From NCBI GenBank assembly GCA_934667465.1, contig CAKUMG010000534.1, forward strand, positions 1-5,057: DNA of 5,057 bases, read 5' to 3'. Each line of letters begins with the position of its first letter. The stretch's first letter is position 1. Below are positions 4,909-5,057 of the stretch, one piece after another. The notes below the pieces were generated by a model, which was not told where the DNA came from, did not search any database, and saw only the letters and a list, made by a program, of their open reading frames with translations. Both the position numbers and the translations under genes were made by a program. The stretch is from an uncultured Actinoplanes sp. GTDB lineage: Bacteria; Actinomycetota; Actinomycetes; Mycobacteriales; Micromonosporaceae.

Positions 4909-5057
4909 TATACCAGTGGTCCATTCTGCCATGCGTCAAGTCGTAGTACCCAATCGGCCCGGGAAAGCCGACGGCCAAGGTCAAATGCCGGATGTCGTAG
5001 CTGGTTGCATGGTGCAGACCGTCGCTCCCGCCGAGGCCGGCCACGACGGGCCGAGGA

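Larger units (their letters stand above)
4797..5057. other. Region upstream of rpsP with no gene supported
   Basis: 261 bases up to the right edge. It holds the rpsP ribosome binding site, the two hairpins listed separately, and stretches such as TTGACG (4934-4939) and TATACG (4907-4912) on the minus strand that resemble promoter boxes but are 21 bases apart, too far for an ordinary pair. A promoter for the ribosomal unit is expected here because no gene lies directly upstream. The sequence beyond about 4981 may be the end of another gene (a minus-strand frame stops at 4981), but only 24 codons are visible and I recognise no family. Confidence 0.5.

Noticed and set aside
4907..4939. TTGACG and TATACG as a promoter pair for rpsP
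   Set aside because: The gap is 21 bases, too long for a normal sigma-70-type promoter, and the second box overlaps an inverted repeat arm. Kept only as a remark in the region entry.
4652..5044. 130-codon minus-strand frame starting upstream of rpsP
   Set aside because: It runs into rpsP in another frame and has no recognisable domain; the part before 4796 is too short and unlike any family I know.
5009..5057. Possible plus-strand gene start (ATG GTG CAG ...)
   Set aside because: Only 16 codons are visible, with no ribosome binding site and no identifiable product.

Overview
The window is a block of core bacterial genes, all on the minus strand, so it reads right to left. The order is rpsP (S16), khpA (KH-domain RNA-binding protein), rimM, trmD, rplS (L19), two tandem type I signal peptidase genes (lepB), and a NUDIX gene that runs off the left edge. 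GC-rich codon use, GTG starts at six of the eight genes, long shadow frames on the other strand, and several lepB paralogues between rplS and a NUDIX gene all point to a high-GC actinomycete. A Micromonosporaceae-like organism is my best guess, from general likeness of the protein sequences only, with moderate confidence.

Right part (about 2655-5057): a 261-base upstream region holds two inverted repeats but no gene I can support. It is followed by the tightly packed rpsP-khpA-rimM-trmD set. khpA starts inside the end of rpsP, and the next two gaps are 17 and 15 bases. These genes serve ribosome building and decoding: S16 is a 30S assembly protein, RimM matures the 30S head, TrmD makes m1G37 in tRNA, and KhpA is a small RNA-binding protein. 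Centre (2035-2654): rplS is preceded by a 134-base gap with two hairpins and followed by a 219-base gap with two more, one of them a very strong 48-base compound hairpin just before lepB. Left part (1-1941): the two signal peptidase genes overlap by GTGA, and the NUDIX gene follows after 29 bases. This looks like a separate secretion-related transcription unit.

Most of the window is ordinary conserved chromosome. The exception is the left edge. The NUDIX frame starts normally and has a complete Nudix box, but near residue 96 it passes in frame into a sequence that looks like the EAA loop of an Opp/Dpp-type ABC transporter permease (residues about 96-127). Base composition falls to about 48% GC over bases 1-60. 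This is either a real recombination that replaced the end of the NUDIX gene or a chimeric join in the assembly, and the sequence alone cannot decide between them. I see no CRISPR array, insertion sequence, tRNA or rRNA, and no new multi-gene system.
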